From the NCBI GenBank assembly GCA_945904015.1, contig CAMDPK010000030.1, forward strand, positions 1-51,222: a stretch of 51,222 nt of DNA, written 5' to 3'. Made by a program: the position numbers and the translations under genes. The notes under the pieces are model-generated. The model did no database searches. It saw only the letters and a list, made by a program, of their open reading frames with translations, and was not told where the DNA came from. Source of the stretch: Candidatus Kuenenia stuttgartensis. GTDB lineage: Bacteria > Planctomycetota > Planctomycetia > Planctomycetales > Planctomycetaceae. Shown here in pieces: positions 41,930 through 49,568 of this stretch (position 1 is the stretch's first letter; each line of letters begins with the position of its first letter).

Positions 41930-43047
41930 GAAGCCTCCTGCTGCCACTTCGCAATCTGCTGTGCTCGATACTCGGCTGCCATCCCACGTTCGATGGCCTC
42001 GCGCAACCCGCGCATCAGCCGTTGATAAAACGCGATGTTGTGCCACGAGACCAGCACCGGGCCGAGCATCTCGCCGGCCATGAACAGGTGCCGCAGGTAC
42101 GCCCGGCTGAACTGAGTGCAGCACGGGCAGTCGCATTCTGGGTCGAGCGGCCCCGGATCGCGCTGGTGCTTGAGATTTCTCAATCGAATCGCCCCTCCGC
42201 TGGTGAATGCCAGCGCGTTGCGGCCGTTGCGAGTCGGCATCACGCAGTCGAACAGGTCGATCCCGCGACAGACCGCTTCGAGCAAATCGGTCGGCGTGCC
42301 GACCCCCATCAGGTAGCGAGGCTTTTCGGCCGGCAGCAGCGGCGCGGTGAAATCGAGCGTCGAATACATCTCGGCCGGAACCTCGCCGACACTCAATCCA
42401 CCGATCGCGTAGCCCGGAAAATCGAGCGGCAACAACCCGGCCGCCGAACGTTCACGCAACTCTCGATCGGTCGCCCCCTGAACGATGCCGAACAACGCTT
42501 GATCGTCGCGCAGATGCGCCTCGCGGCATCGTGCCGCCCAGCGAGTCGTGCGTTCCACGGCGTCGAGAATTTTTTCTCGCGGAGCATCCGCTGGCGGGCA
42601 CTCGTCGAGGCACATGATGCAGTCCGCGCCGAGCAACTCTTGAATCCGCATCGCTCGTTCGGGAGACAGCTCCAGCAAGCTGCCGTCGAGATGCGATTTG
42701 AAGACGACCTTCTCGTCATCGAGCTTTCGTAGAGCCGTCAACGAGAACACTTGAAACCCACCGCTGTCGGTCAGGATCGGACCATCCCAACCCATGAAGC
42801 TGTGCAGCCCACCGAGTTCGGCAACAACCTCCGGCCCCGGCCGCAACGCCAAGTGATAAGTGTTGGCCAAAACCTTTTGCACGCCGACTCGCCGCAGTTG
42901 TTCCGGCGTCAGCCCTTTGACGCTCGCTTGCGTGCCGACCGGCATGAACGCCGGTGTCTCGACCACTCCATGCGGCGTCGTCCATCGCCCTCGCCGAGCG
43001 GCCGTCGTGGGATCAGTCGCCATCAATTGAAACTGAAATCGTGACAA
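41926..43047 (-). CDS. tgt: Queuine/preQ1 tRNA-guanine transglycosylase
   Basis: 373 residues. The start is placed at TTG 43047 so that the N-terminus [11 protein letters not shown] matches the FxFxLxATD family start; ATG 43023 would lose it. GGCGG lies just before the TTG. Core motifs are [28 protein letters not shown] (catalytic Asp) and [12 protein letters not shown] with [11 protein letters not shown] (second Asp). The zinc site is CDCPCC with a downstream His (VSWHN). Bacterial Tgt exchanges guanine for preQ1 in the anticodon of GU(N) tRNAs. The stop codon lies in the GTAG of a repeat. The 423-residue frame starting at 43197 reads into the other repeat and is not used. Confidence 0.95.
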   Translation of the reverse strand: MSRFQFQLMATDPTTAARRGRWTTPHGVVETPAFMPVGTQASVKGLTPEQLRRVGVQKVLANTYHLALRPGPEVVAELGGLHSFMGWDGPILTDSGGFQVFSLTALRKLDDEKVVFKSHLDGSLLELSPERAMRIQELLGADCIMCLDECPPADAPREKILDAVERTTRWAARCREAHLRDDQALFGIVQGATDRELRERSAAGLLPLDFPGYAIGGLSVGEVPAEMYSTLDFTAPLLPAEKPRYLMGVGTPTDLLEAVCRGIDLFDCVMPTRNGRNALAFTSGGAIRLRNLKHQRDPGPLDPECDCPCCTQFSRAYLRHLFMAGEMLGPVLVSWHNIAFYQRLMRGLREAIERGMAAEYRAQQIAKWQQEAS

Positions 43048-43178
43048 GTCGCCGCCTAGCTGTGAGACAAGTTGTGCAAGCTGAAGTACCAAACTCAGCG
43101 GAGTTGGTAGCTCGTCCCGGACACCGCTGCAAGGCGTCTCGCTGGACATCACGTTCGCGGGATGTTCACCTGAGCCTA

Positions 43179-43261
43179 GGCGAGCGGAGGGTGTCAACCC
43201 TCCGAGTCTAATAACATTACGGCGACGCAGAAGCTCGGAGGGTTGACACCCTCCGCTCGCC
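43179..43261. repeat. Inverted-repeat element, GGCGAGCGG family, copy 2
   Basis: 28-base arms identical to those at 17117-17191 (here 43179-43206 and 43234-43261), with an unrelated spacer. It ends 20 bases before the isochorismatase-like ATG, nearly the same distance as copy 1 has to its gene (19 bases). Confidence 0.95.
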
Positions 43262-43281
43262 AGAACAAACGAGGGGATGCC

Positions 43282-44001
43282 ATGCCAACAGATTCCAACG
43301 TGACGAGTTGCGGTTTCGGTTCCTCAGACCTGCGCCTGCCGGACGAATTGCGAGGGCCTTTGCTATCGCACTTGCAGTCGCTGCGCGGTCGCTACTTGCA
43401 ACGTGGCTGGGCCGGGCGTGTCGGTTTTGGTGCTCGGCCAGCGGTGATCGTCATCGACTTGGCGAAGTACTGGCTGGACCCCGGTCAGCAAATCGGCAGC
43501 TCGCTCGACGCGGTGGTGTCGGCGACTCGACGAGTGCTCGATGCGGCTCGCGCGGCATCACTTCCGATCTTCTTCACGACGTTCGCTCACGACCCCGCCG
43601 AGCCGCCCAGCCCTCACGATCAAAAACTGCGATTCCAACTTCCGGCCGACGTGGGGAACCTCTTTGAACTTGATCCGCGACTGAATCGTCAGCCGACGGA
43701 AAAGGTGATCCGCAAACGCTACGCCTCAGCCTTCAAGGATACGAACTTGCACACGATGCTGACCGCACTGGGCGTCGACACGCTGATCGTCACGGGAGTC
43801 AGCACCAGCCACTGCGTCTACGCGACCTGCCGCGACGCCACTGACAGCTTCCGAGTCATCGTCCCGCGCGAGGCCGTCGGCGAACGCTGCGAACTGATGC
43901 ACGAAGTCTTTCTGCTCGATATCGACATCGACCTCGCCGACGTGACCAACGTGGACGAAATCGTGAACCATCTCGCGAACAGCCAGCGACCGTCATCTTA
44001 G
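43282..44001 (+). CDS. Isochorismatase-family cysteine hydrolase
   Basis: 239 residues. ATG 43282 is preceded by GAGGGG. The catalytic triad of the family can be read as Asp59 in [10 protein letters not shown], Lys145 in [10 protein letters not shown] and Cys178 in [13 protein letters not shown]. The N-terminal 50 residues are longer than in most members. Enzymes of this group cleave amides such as N-carbamoylsarcosine or nicotinamide. N-carbamoylsarcosine amidase-like members look most similar, but the substrate is not certain. The 5' leader carries the repeat at 43179-43261. It converges on the MmcQ/YjbR gene. Confidence 0.87.
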   Translation: MPTDSNVTSCGFGSSDLRLPDELRGPLLSHLQSLRGRYLQRGWAGRVGFGARPAVIVIDLAKYWLDPGQQIGSSLDAVVSATRRVLDAARAASLPIFFTTFAHDPAEPPSPHDQKLRFQLPADVGNLFELDPRLNRQPTEKVIRKRYASAFKDTNLHTMLTALGVDTLIVTGVSTSHCVYATCRDATDSFRVIVPREAVGERCELMHEVFLLDIDIDLADVTNVDEIVNHLANSQRPSS

Positions 44002-44016
44002 ATAGCCACAAATCGG

Positions 44017-44403
44017 CTAACACTTTTCACGCTCATTCACGAGTCTCGCGGGAGCCGAAAGCCGCCACGCTTCAGCAATCAACTCGCGGAGGAAGGACTC
44101 GTCGATCTGCGACAGTCGCACAAGAATCCAAGGGCATTTGAGATAGTGATCGGTCAGGTAGAAAATATCCGGTGCCCCGCCGAGCAGCAGATCACGATCC
44201 GTGAACGTCGTCTTGAGGACGAGCGTCTCGCCATCCTCTTTCAACCGCGCCAGCAAAGTCCCACGCACCTTCAGCGCCGGCGTCCCGTAGGACGTCGAGT
44301 CTTCGACGCCTGGAAGTTCTCGCGCGATCTCTTGAACTCGCGCGTAGCTGACGCCTTGCTTGGCCTTCGTCTTCCGCGTGTTGTGCCGTTTCGCTTTGGC
44401 CAT
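44017..44403 (-). CDS. MmcQ/YjbR-family protein
   Basis: 128 residues. A basic start (MAKAKRHNTRKTKAKQG) leads into YARVQEIARELPGVEDSTSYGTPALKVRGTLLARLKEDGETLVLK, the core of the MmcQ/YjbR fold, and ends with ELIAEAWRLSAPARLV. Members have a CyaY-like fold with a suggested DNA-binding role. The exact role is not known. It converges on the isochorismatase-like gene with a 15-base gap, and is divergent from the VapB-like gene. Confidence 0.85.
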   Translation of the reverse strand: MAKAKRHNTRKTKAKQGVSYARVQEIARELPGVEDSTSYGTPALKVRGTLLARLKEDGETLVLKTTFTDRDLLLGGAPDIFYLTDHYLKCPWILVRLSQIDESFLRELIAEAWRLSAPARLVNEREKC

Positions 44404-44572
44404 TGGATTCGCCTTTGATTCAAGACACAGTTTTTCGATGCTTCGCCTGCGAATTGGAAGCCAAGGTCAACTTGACAGTCTGAATCAGCGGCGGGTAATT
44501 GATGCTATCAAGAAGTTGGCCGGCCTCGCGGAAGCCGATTTCCGAAGCAATTCTGTCGAGAGGGATTTGACG

Positions 44573-44830
44573 ATGTCACATTTGAACCTGGAATTGCCCG
44601 AAGAGACTTACCAATCAATCGTCGCCACAGCCAAGAAATTCGGCATGTCTGCTGAGGATTGGGTCGTGCGGCGGTTGCGAGCGTTGTCGCTGACGGACGA
44701 GGAACGAAAAGCGGCCAAAGAACGAATCCTCAAGTACGCCGGTTCCTGTGAATCGGCAGGGGACGTCAGCCAGGACGCCATTGATCGAGATTTGGCGACA
44801 GAGTACTCGGCAACACATGAGGCGACGTGA
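44573..44830 (+). CDS. VapB-like antitoxin
   Basis: 85 residues. ATG 44573 follows GAGAGGG with an eight-base gap. The N-terminal LNLELPEETYQSIVATAKKFGMSAEDWVVRRL looks like a ribbon-helix-helix DNA-binding module. The C-terminus DRDLATEYSATHEA resembles toxin-binding tails of antitoxins that pair with PIN proteins. The stop overlaps the next ATG (TGATG). By analogy it would neutralise the PIN toxin and repress its own promoter. An extension to 44360 is judged non-coding. Confidence 0.75.
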   Translation: MSHLNLELPEETYQSIVATAKKFGMSAEDWVVRRLRALSLTDEERKAAKERILKYAGSCESAGDVSQDAIDRDLATEYSATHEAT

Positions 44831-45225
44831 TGTTGCTCGACACGTCGGGACTGCTGCACTTTTTGGATCGCAACTCTCCTGAGCACCAACACGCCAGAGA
44901 CTTCATCGCAGCGTCGGACGTGTGGCTGACACACGACTTGGTTCTGGCGGAACTCATCGCTCTCGCTCCCAGACGCGGCCTGCCCCGAAAGGTTACCTTC
45001 GGGTTTCTTGATGAGCTTCAAGCGTCTCCCGTCCTCGACTTGGTTTTTGTGAATGCGGAGATCCACGAGTTGGTAATGGACTTGCTACGGCAACGGCTCG
45101 ACAAGGACTGGTCTCTGTGCGACGCCGTCAGCTTCGTCCTGATGCGCGAGTACGGAATCGAAGACGCCCTGACGTCGGATCACCATTTTGATCAAGCCGG
45201 ATTTCGCCGGTTGTTGGAGCCGTGA
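44830..45225 (+). CDS. PIN-domain ribonuclease, VapC-like toxin
   Basis: 131 residues. The acidic residues of a PIN nuclease site are present: Asp4 in MLLDTSG, Glu41 in LAELIAL, Asp98 in LCDAVSF and Asp117 in ALTSDHHF. It overlaps the antitoxin gene by one base. VapC toxins cut tRNA or rRNA and arrest translation; the target here is unknown. The pair appears intact, with no frameshift. Confidence 0.88.
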   Translation: MLLDTSGLLHFLDRNSPEHQHARDFIAASDVWLTHDLVLAELIALAPRRGLPRKVTFGFLDELQASPVLDLVFVNAEIHELVMDLLRQRLDKDWSLCDAVSFVLMREYGIEDALTSDHHFDQAGFRRLLEP

Positions 45226-45274
45226 TCGCCACCGGACATCTTCGTCACATTACCAAATTCGAGGTGACCGTTGG

Positions 45275-45526
45275 ATGACGACAAAAGCCATCAAAGCCAT
45301 GCTGCTCGTCTTGTTATTCTTGGCTGCCGGCACTGGATTCACAGCGGTTCTGCAACTCGATGCAATCCGCACCGGTGCCTATGACCCTGTCCGGGACGAT
45401 AAACAATCGCCTGAGCAAGCAATCGCTCAACGGCATCGATTGAAATGGATCGCCATTGGCTCGTTGATCACCGTCACGTTTGCTGCGATTTTTTTTCGGC
45501 GATTGTCGCGACGTGACCGGAAGTAA
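45275..45526 (+). CDS. Small two-span membrane protein
   Basis: 83 residues. ATG 45275 has GAGGTGA seven bases upstream. Spans are at about residues 7-25 (MLLVLLFLAAGTGFTAVL) and 57-72 (WIAIGSLITVTFAAIFF), with a polar loop and a basic tail (RRLSRRDRK). It lies 49 bases downstream of the PIN gene. No family is recognised. It converges on mqnE. Confidence 0.55.
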   Translation: MTTKAIKAMLLVLLFLAAGTGFTAVLQLDAIRTGAYDPVRDDKQSPEQAIAQRHRLKWIAIGSLITVTFAAIFFRRLSRRDRK

Positions 45527-45542
45527 TCGGCAACTGCTCGTT

Positions 45543-46691
45543 TCAGACACTTTCTGCGACCGGCTCGCCGATTTGCCACTTCGCGCCCTCGCGAATCACT
45601 CGGCGATACAGCGTGTCGCGTTCGACGGGTTCGCGGCCGGCTTCGCGGATGAGGTGGTGGAGTTGGGTGACGGTCAGGCCTTCGGGGGTTTTGGCTCCGG
45701 CGTCGTGGTAGATCAGTTCGTGGACGACGGTGCCGTCGAGATCGTCGGCTCCGAAGTTGAGCGCGATTTGGGCGGTCTTCTCGCCGAGCATGATCCAGTA
45801 GGCTTTGATGTGGTCGAAGTTGTCGAGCATCAACCGCGAGATCGCCATCACCTTCAGGTCCATCATACCGCTCGGCTTTTGAATGTAGTCGAGCTTCGTG
45901 TTCTCCGGATGGAATGCCAACGGGATGAAAGTTTGGAAGCCGTGTGTCTCGTCTTGCAGTTCGCGCAGCTTGAGGAGGTGGTCGATGCGGTGCTCGGCCT
46001 GTTCGACGTGGCCGTAGAGCATCGTGGCGTTGGAACGCAGGCCCAGCTCGTGCGCGGTGCGGTGGATTTCGAGCCAGTTGCTGCCGTCCGCTTTGTGCTC
46101 GCAGATTTGTGCGCGGACGTCGGGATGAAAAATCTCCGCTCCACCGCCGGGCATGCTGCCGAGGCCCGCATCGATCAGTTGCTGCAAGACCCAGCGATAC
46201 GGCTGCTTGGTGATGTGCCCGAACCAGTTGATTTCGACTCCGGTCCACGCCTTGATGTGAATCTCCGGGTACGTCTCGTGGATGACTCGGACGACGTTGA
46301 CGTACCAGTCGAAATCCTTCTGGTGATGCAAGCCGCCGACGACATGAATCTCGGTCGCGCCAGCCGCTTTCGCTTCGAGTGCTCGCTCACGAATCATGTC
46401 GTCCGTGAACGTGTAGCCGCGCTCGGCTTTCAAGTCAGACCGGAACGCACAGAACACGCAGCGGTAAATGCAGACGTTCGTTGGGTTGAGATGGATGTTG
46501 GTGTTGTAGAACGCGAGGTTGCCGTTCTTCCGCTCGCGGACGCTGTTCGCCAAGCGGCCGAGCGTCAGGACATCGACGTGCTCATCGAGGAAGACACCTT
46601 CGTCAAAGGTCAGGCGTTCGCTGGCTTCGACTTTGTCGGTGATTTGGCGGAGTCGAGTGTTGGGGGTCGGTGCGATCATCTCATTGGTCAT
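45543..46691 (-). CDS. mqnE: Aminofutalosine synthase, radical SAM (futalosine menaquinone pathway)
   Basis: 382 residues. The radical SAM cluster is CIYRCVFC (Cys74, 78, 81), following NTNIHLNPTNV. The pattern continues with EIHVVGGLHH, KAWTGVEINWF, PGGGAEIF and HGFQTFIPLAFHPENTKL, which fits MqnE rather than MqnC. It joins S-adenosylmethionine to 3-(1-carboxyvinyloxy)benzoate to make aminofutalosine. The first codons (ATGACCAATGAGATG) come from the ATTGGTC repeat that runs to 46722, and no ribosome site is seen. ATG 46679 is an alternative start. The UbiA-like gene in the same window supports menaquinone synthesis. Confidence 0.9.
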   Translation of the reverse strand: MTNEMIAPTPNTRLRQITDKVEASERLTFDEGVFLDEHVDVLTLGRLANSVRERKNGNLAFYNTNIHLNPTNVCIYRCVFCAFRSDLKAERGYTFTDDMIRERALEAKAAGATEIHVVGGLHHQKDFDWYVNVVRVIHETYPEIHIKAWTGVEINWFGHITKQPYRWVLQQLIDAGLGSMPGGGAEIFHPDVRAQICEHKADGSNWLEIHRTAHELGLRSNATMLYGHVEQAEHRIDHLLKLRELQDETHGFQTFIPLAFHPENTKLDYIQKPSGMMDLKVMAISRLMLDNFDHIKAYWIMLGEKTAQIALNFGADDLDGTVVHELIYHDAGAKTPEGLTVTQLHHLIREAGREPVERDTLYRRVIREGAKWQIGEPVAESV

Positions 46692-46722
46692 TGGTTATTG
46701 GTCGTTGGCTTATTGGTCATTT
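46683..46722. repeat. Degenerate ATTGGTC heptamer repeat at the mqnE start
   Basis: Units ATTGGTC, ATTGGTT, ATTGGTC and GTTGGCT, then another ATTGGTC after one extra base. The motif is the same as the one in the lipoprotein gene at 24224. It covers the mqnE start region, so its copy number may affect the distance from promoter to start codon. Confidence 0.85.
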
Positions 46723-46743
46723 ACCGAGCGGACGGCTCCGGGA

Positions 46744-47646
46744 TTAACTGGCGTTGCGAGACGCCTTGTTGAGATACCGCTTCTCGACTTTCGCGGCGAT
46801 GGTGCCGATGCCGTAGTAGCCGATCGAGAGGCGGGCGACGTGCGTCAGCAGGTCGTAGGCTTGCCAGCGGTTCCAGCCATAATCTTCTTCCATCCACAGG
46901 ATCAGGCGGGCGAACGCTTCGGCGGCGGAGCGTTCCATCGGGTTGCCGCTGACGACGGTCATGATCTCGGTGGGTGATTCGATGCGTGGCGACAGCAGCT
47001 TTTTGTTTTTGAGCAGTTTGACGGTGATGGTCGATTCGGCGGGCATTTCGAGTCCCGTGGCCGAAAGCTCGCCGTGGCCCATCGCGGCGTGAGCGTCGCC
47101 GAGGTAGAGGTATCCGCCTGGCACGAAGACTGGCAAATAGATCGTGTTGTCGGGGCAGACCTCGATGATGTCCATGTTGCCGCCGTGTGGCCCGGCCGGC
47201 AGTGTCGTCGGCGATCCCCAATCGGGTGCGGTTCCGAGGCAACCGAGCATCGGGGCATACGGGATCGTGATCTCGTCGCTGAAGTGAATCACGCCGTCGC
47301 GGATCGGCATGATGTGAGCTTGATGCGGGCAGTCGCTCCCTAGCCACTCACAGAGTTGCTTGGGGTTGCCGGTGTAGGTCGAGCACTGACCGATGCTCGG
47401 TTTGATCTCGTGGATCGTCACAGCCAGCGAATCGCCCGGTTCGGCTCCCTCGATGCCGATCGGTCCCGTCAGCGGATTGCTGTACGGGACGGTCGTGCGA
47501 TCGCGGCGATCTCCCGGCTTGCGGAGTTGGCCGGAGAGTGCGTCTTCGGATTCGACGGCGATGGTCTCACCAGACTGGATGCGGAGTCGCAGCTCGCGAT
47601 CGCGGCTGAACTCGTACGAGAAGGGTTGAGCGATCAGGCGTTGCAT
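46744..47646 (-). CDS. Acetamidase/formamidase family protein
   Basis: 300 residues. ATG 47646 follows AGAGG. Motifs of the FmdA/AmdA family are present: TGPIGIEGAEPGDSLAVTIHEI, GNMDIIEVCPDNTIYLPVFVPGGYLYLGDAHAAMGHGE and EVHW-free C-terminal helices ending VEKRYLNKASRNAS. The family hydrolyses acetamide or formamide to the acid and ammonia. Specificity is uncertain, since many planctomycete members have not been tested. It lies upstream of mqnE on the same strand, with a 52-base gap containing the heptamer repeat. Confidence 0.88.
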   Translation of the reverse strand: MQRLIAQPFSYEFSRDRELRLRIQSGETIAVESEDALSGQLRKPGDRRDRTTVPYSNPLTGPIGIEGAEPGDSLAVTIHEIKPSIGQCSTYTGNPKQLCEWLGSDCPHQAHIMPIRDGVIHFSDEITIPYAPMLGCLGTAPDWGSPTTLPAGPHGGNMDIIEVCPDNTIYLPVFVPGGYLYLGDAHAAMGHGELSATGLEMPAESTITVKLLKNKKLLSPRIESPTEIMTVVSGNPMERSAAEAFARLILWMEEDYGWNRWQAYDLLTHVARLSIGYYGIGTIAAKVEKRYLNKASRNAS

Positions 47647-47878
47647 GGGGAACCTCTGAGGCGGGGCTGAATGCCGGGGACGTTATGAGGTGGCTGGTTG
47701 AACTTCAACCACCCAGTTGGCGGACCTTTCCGGGATGTTGCCGAACAGCAACGGCGATTCGAGTTTCGAGGCGGTCATCCTGATTGCGTCGGGTACGAAC
47801 GCGCGTAGACTGAACCCGACATGAACTCCCGCCACTGGGCTTGTCCGGGTGGCGATCACTTCAAAGCGACCGAACCTC

Positions 47879-48619
47879 ATGCCTCTTTCCCGCCGAGCCG
47901 TTGATCCGCGTCATCTGATGGTGATGCAGCAAGCCAAACGTCGCGAGCAACTCCAGGCGGTGACGGCTGGTTTGGAGAAGGCTCGCACGATCATCGAAGG
48001 GACGCGGCCGGCGACTTGGGTTTTCACGGGGGACACGGTCGTGCAGGGTGCCGGACAAACCGGCGCGGGACGGACCTTCTCCGAACACTTCGGCGATCAT
48101 CTGCGGAACAAGCTGCGGCGACTGCTGGATGTCGTCATCAACACCGGCGTGCCGAATTCGCGCGCCGACAACTTTTTGAAGACGCTCGACTGGCGAGTGA
48201 CTCGGTTCGCGCCGGAGGTCGTTTTTCTGATGCTCGGTTCCGCTGATGCTGCGGCCGGGCCGACGGGACGAACTCGCTTTCGCGAAGTGCTCAACGAGAT
48301 CGTCGATGCGCTGGCGAAGACGAAGACCGCTTTGATTTTGCAGACGCCGCCGACCGCTCGGCCGGATCACTGGACCGACGCGACGGACCTTCCGGCCTAC
48401 GTCGAAATCGTTCGAGACGTGGCCGACGCTCGGGACGTCGCGGGGATCGACCATTGGTCGTTGTTCGAGGATCGACTGGCTCAGGCGGAAGCGGAGCCGG
48501 ATTGGTGGTCCTCTGGCGGACAACTTCCGAACGTTCGCGGGCATGTGGAACTTACCCGACAGGTCGTGGAAGCGTTGTCTCGTAGCCCTGTCGCTCCGCG
48601 ACAGGAAAGCCGAACGTGA
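47879..48619 (+). CDS. SGNH/GDSL-hydrolase-like protein lacking catalytic residues
   Basis: 246 residues. ATG 47879 is one choice; a GTG at 47849 is the alternative. The order of SGNH blocks is retained, but their key residues are not: block I reads FTGDTVVQG (Ser replaced by Thr), block III reads LGSADA in place of GxND, and block V reads SGGQLPNVRGH in place of DGxHPNxxGH, so Asp and His are missing. The fold may serve binding rather than catalysis. The last residues (SPVAPRQESRT) are coded by the left arm of a REPIN-like element (48582-48722), so the C-terminus may be non-native. Confidence 0.65.
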   Translation: MPLSRRAVDPRHLMVMQQAKRREQLQAVTAGLEKARTIIEGTRPATWVFTGDTVVQGAGQTGAGRTFSEHFGDHLRNKLRRLLDVVINTGVPNSRADNFLKTLDWRVTRFAPEVVFLMLGSADAAAGPTGRTRFREVLNEIVDALAKTKTALILQTPPTARPDHWTDATDLPAYVEIVRDVADARDVAGIDHWSLFEDRLAQAEAEPDWWSSGGQLPNVRGHVELTRQVVEALSRSPVAPRQESRT

Positions 48620-48722
48620 TTCGGCGGCCATCGATGAGTAGCGTCCACATCCGTGACGGGCACAAAGTACCAAATAGCGTCAACTTTTGACTGGCTTTCC
48701 TGTCGCAGAGCGACAGGGCTAC
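48582..48722. repeat. REPIN-like element, CCTGTCGC-GCGACAGG family
   Basis: 30-base arms (48582-48611 and 48693-48722) with one mismatch. Left: GTAG plus CCTGTCGC-TCC-GCGACAGG. Right on the minus strand: GTAG plus CCTGTCGC-TCT-GCGACAGG. The left arm is translated at the end of the SGNH-like gene. The right-hand GTAG supplies the TAG stop of the BON gene. Confidence 0.95.
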
Positions 48723-49453
48723 TTTTCGTTCAGCGTCAGTTCGTTGCGAACCTTTTTGACGCCTGGTTCCAGCTTCACGACGTTTTCGGCGAGCCGCTTT
48801 TGCGAGGGTGTGTCGACCGTGCCCCGCAAGACTACGACGCCGTCGGCGTCCAGTTCGTAGGCCACGCCGCGCAGCGATGGAGTTTGACTCAATGAGTCAA
48901 AGCGGGGTTGCAGCGTGGAACGAATCTCGGTGGTCGTCGGCCTTGGCATCTCGTCGAATGCGACTTTGAACTGCGGCCGGATCGCTCGTTTCGGATCCTG
49001 GTTCTGCCCTTGGCTGTTCTGGTTGTTGAAGTCGTTCTGGCCGAAGTTGTTTTGGCGGTTGCTCTGCTGCTGCCGATTGTTTTGCTGCTGGCCGGTGCGC
49101 TGATTCGCGCCGATGAATCCACCTTGTCCTTGTGCTGGATTGCGTCCGCCGATGAACGCATTCTGGTTTCCCTGGTTGAGCGTTGATTGCCCCAAATCTG
49201 CGGCACCAGTCCCTGCCGTCCGATTGTTTTGCGAGATTCCCTGTGCGTTCCCGCCAGCTCGGTTGGCACCCCCGAGCGCGCTGGTTCCTGCCGCCGCTGC
49301 TTGTGTGTTAGTGGTGCCGCTTGTCAGAGAGTTCCCCGAAGTGCTGCCCGTTCGAGTGCTGCTGCTGAACTGCGCGGCCGCCGATTGCGAGAGCAATCCA
49401 CAGGCAACGGTGGCCATCAACAAAGTGAATGCCGGTTTCGCGTGCTGTCGCAT
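48719..49453 (-). CDS. BON-domain exported protein with Asn/Gln-rich linker
   Basis: 244 residues from ATG 49453 (ATGs at 49459 and 49492 are alternatives). The signal peptide is MRQHAKPAFTLLMATVACGLLSQSAAA. The middle is low complexity, rich in Gln, Asn and Gly (for example QQNNRQQQSNRQNNF). The C-terminal 75 residues form a BON domain: LRGVAYELDADGVVVLRGTVDTPSQKRLAENVVKLEPGVKKVRNEL. The stop codon TAG is inside the GTAG end of a REPIN-like element. It lies downstream of the lipoprotein and secretin genes on the same strand. The truncated gene at the other end of the window also encodes BON domains. Confidence 0.85.
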   Translation of the reverse strand: MRQHAKPAFTLLMATVACGLLSQSAAAQFSSSTRTGSTSGNSLTSGTTNTQAAAAGTSALGGANRAGGNAQGISQNNRTAGTGAADLGQSTLNQGNQNAFIGGRNPAQGQGGFIGANQRTGQQQNNRQQQSNRQNNFGQNDFNNQNSQGQNQDPKRAIRPQFKVAFDEMPRPTTTEIRSTLQPRFDSLSQTPSLRGVAYELDADGVVVLRGTVDTPSQKRLAENVVKLEPGVKKVRNELTLNEK

Positions 49454-49568
49454 TATCATGTCCTCAAGATCGGAACGTCGGCGATTTTTCAAGACCTCTG
49501 ACCTGCTTCATCGGTGCAGACCATCCTAGCCTTTTGTTGGTCGGATGCCACCGGCAAAGAGGTCGAAA

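Noticed and set aside
44404..44572. N-terminal extension of the VapB-like protein
   Set aside because: The ATG at 44573 has a good ribosome site and starts the DNA-binding module; the extension overlaps the divergent gene's promoter and has no pattern.
47683..47880. Possible 65-residue gene on the minus strand
   Set aside because: No ribosome site, no family resemblance, and it overlaps the start of the SGNH-like gene.
10717..48722. CRISPR array from the repeated palindromes
   Set aside because: The repeats are scattered over tens of kilobases, come in inverted pairs and have different cores; there are no regular spacers and no cas genes.
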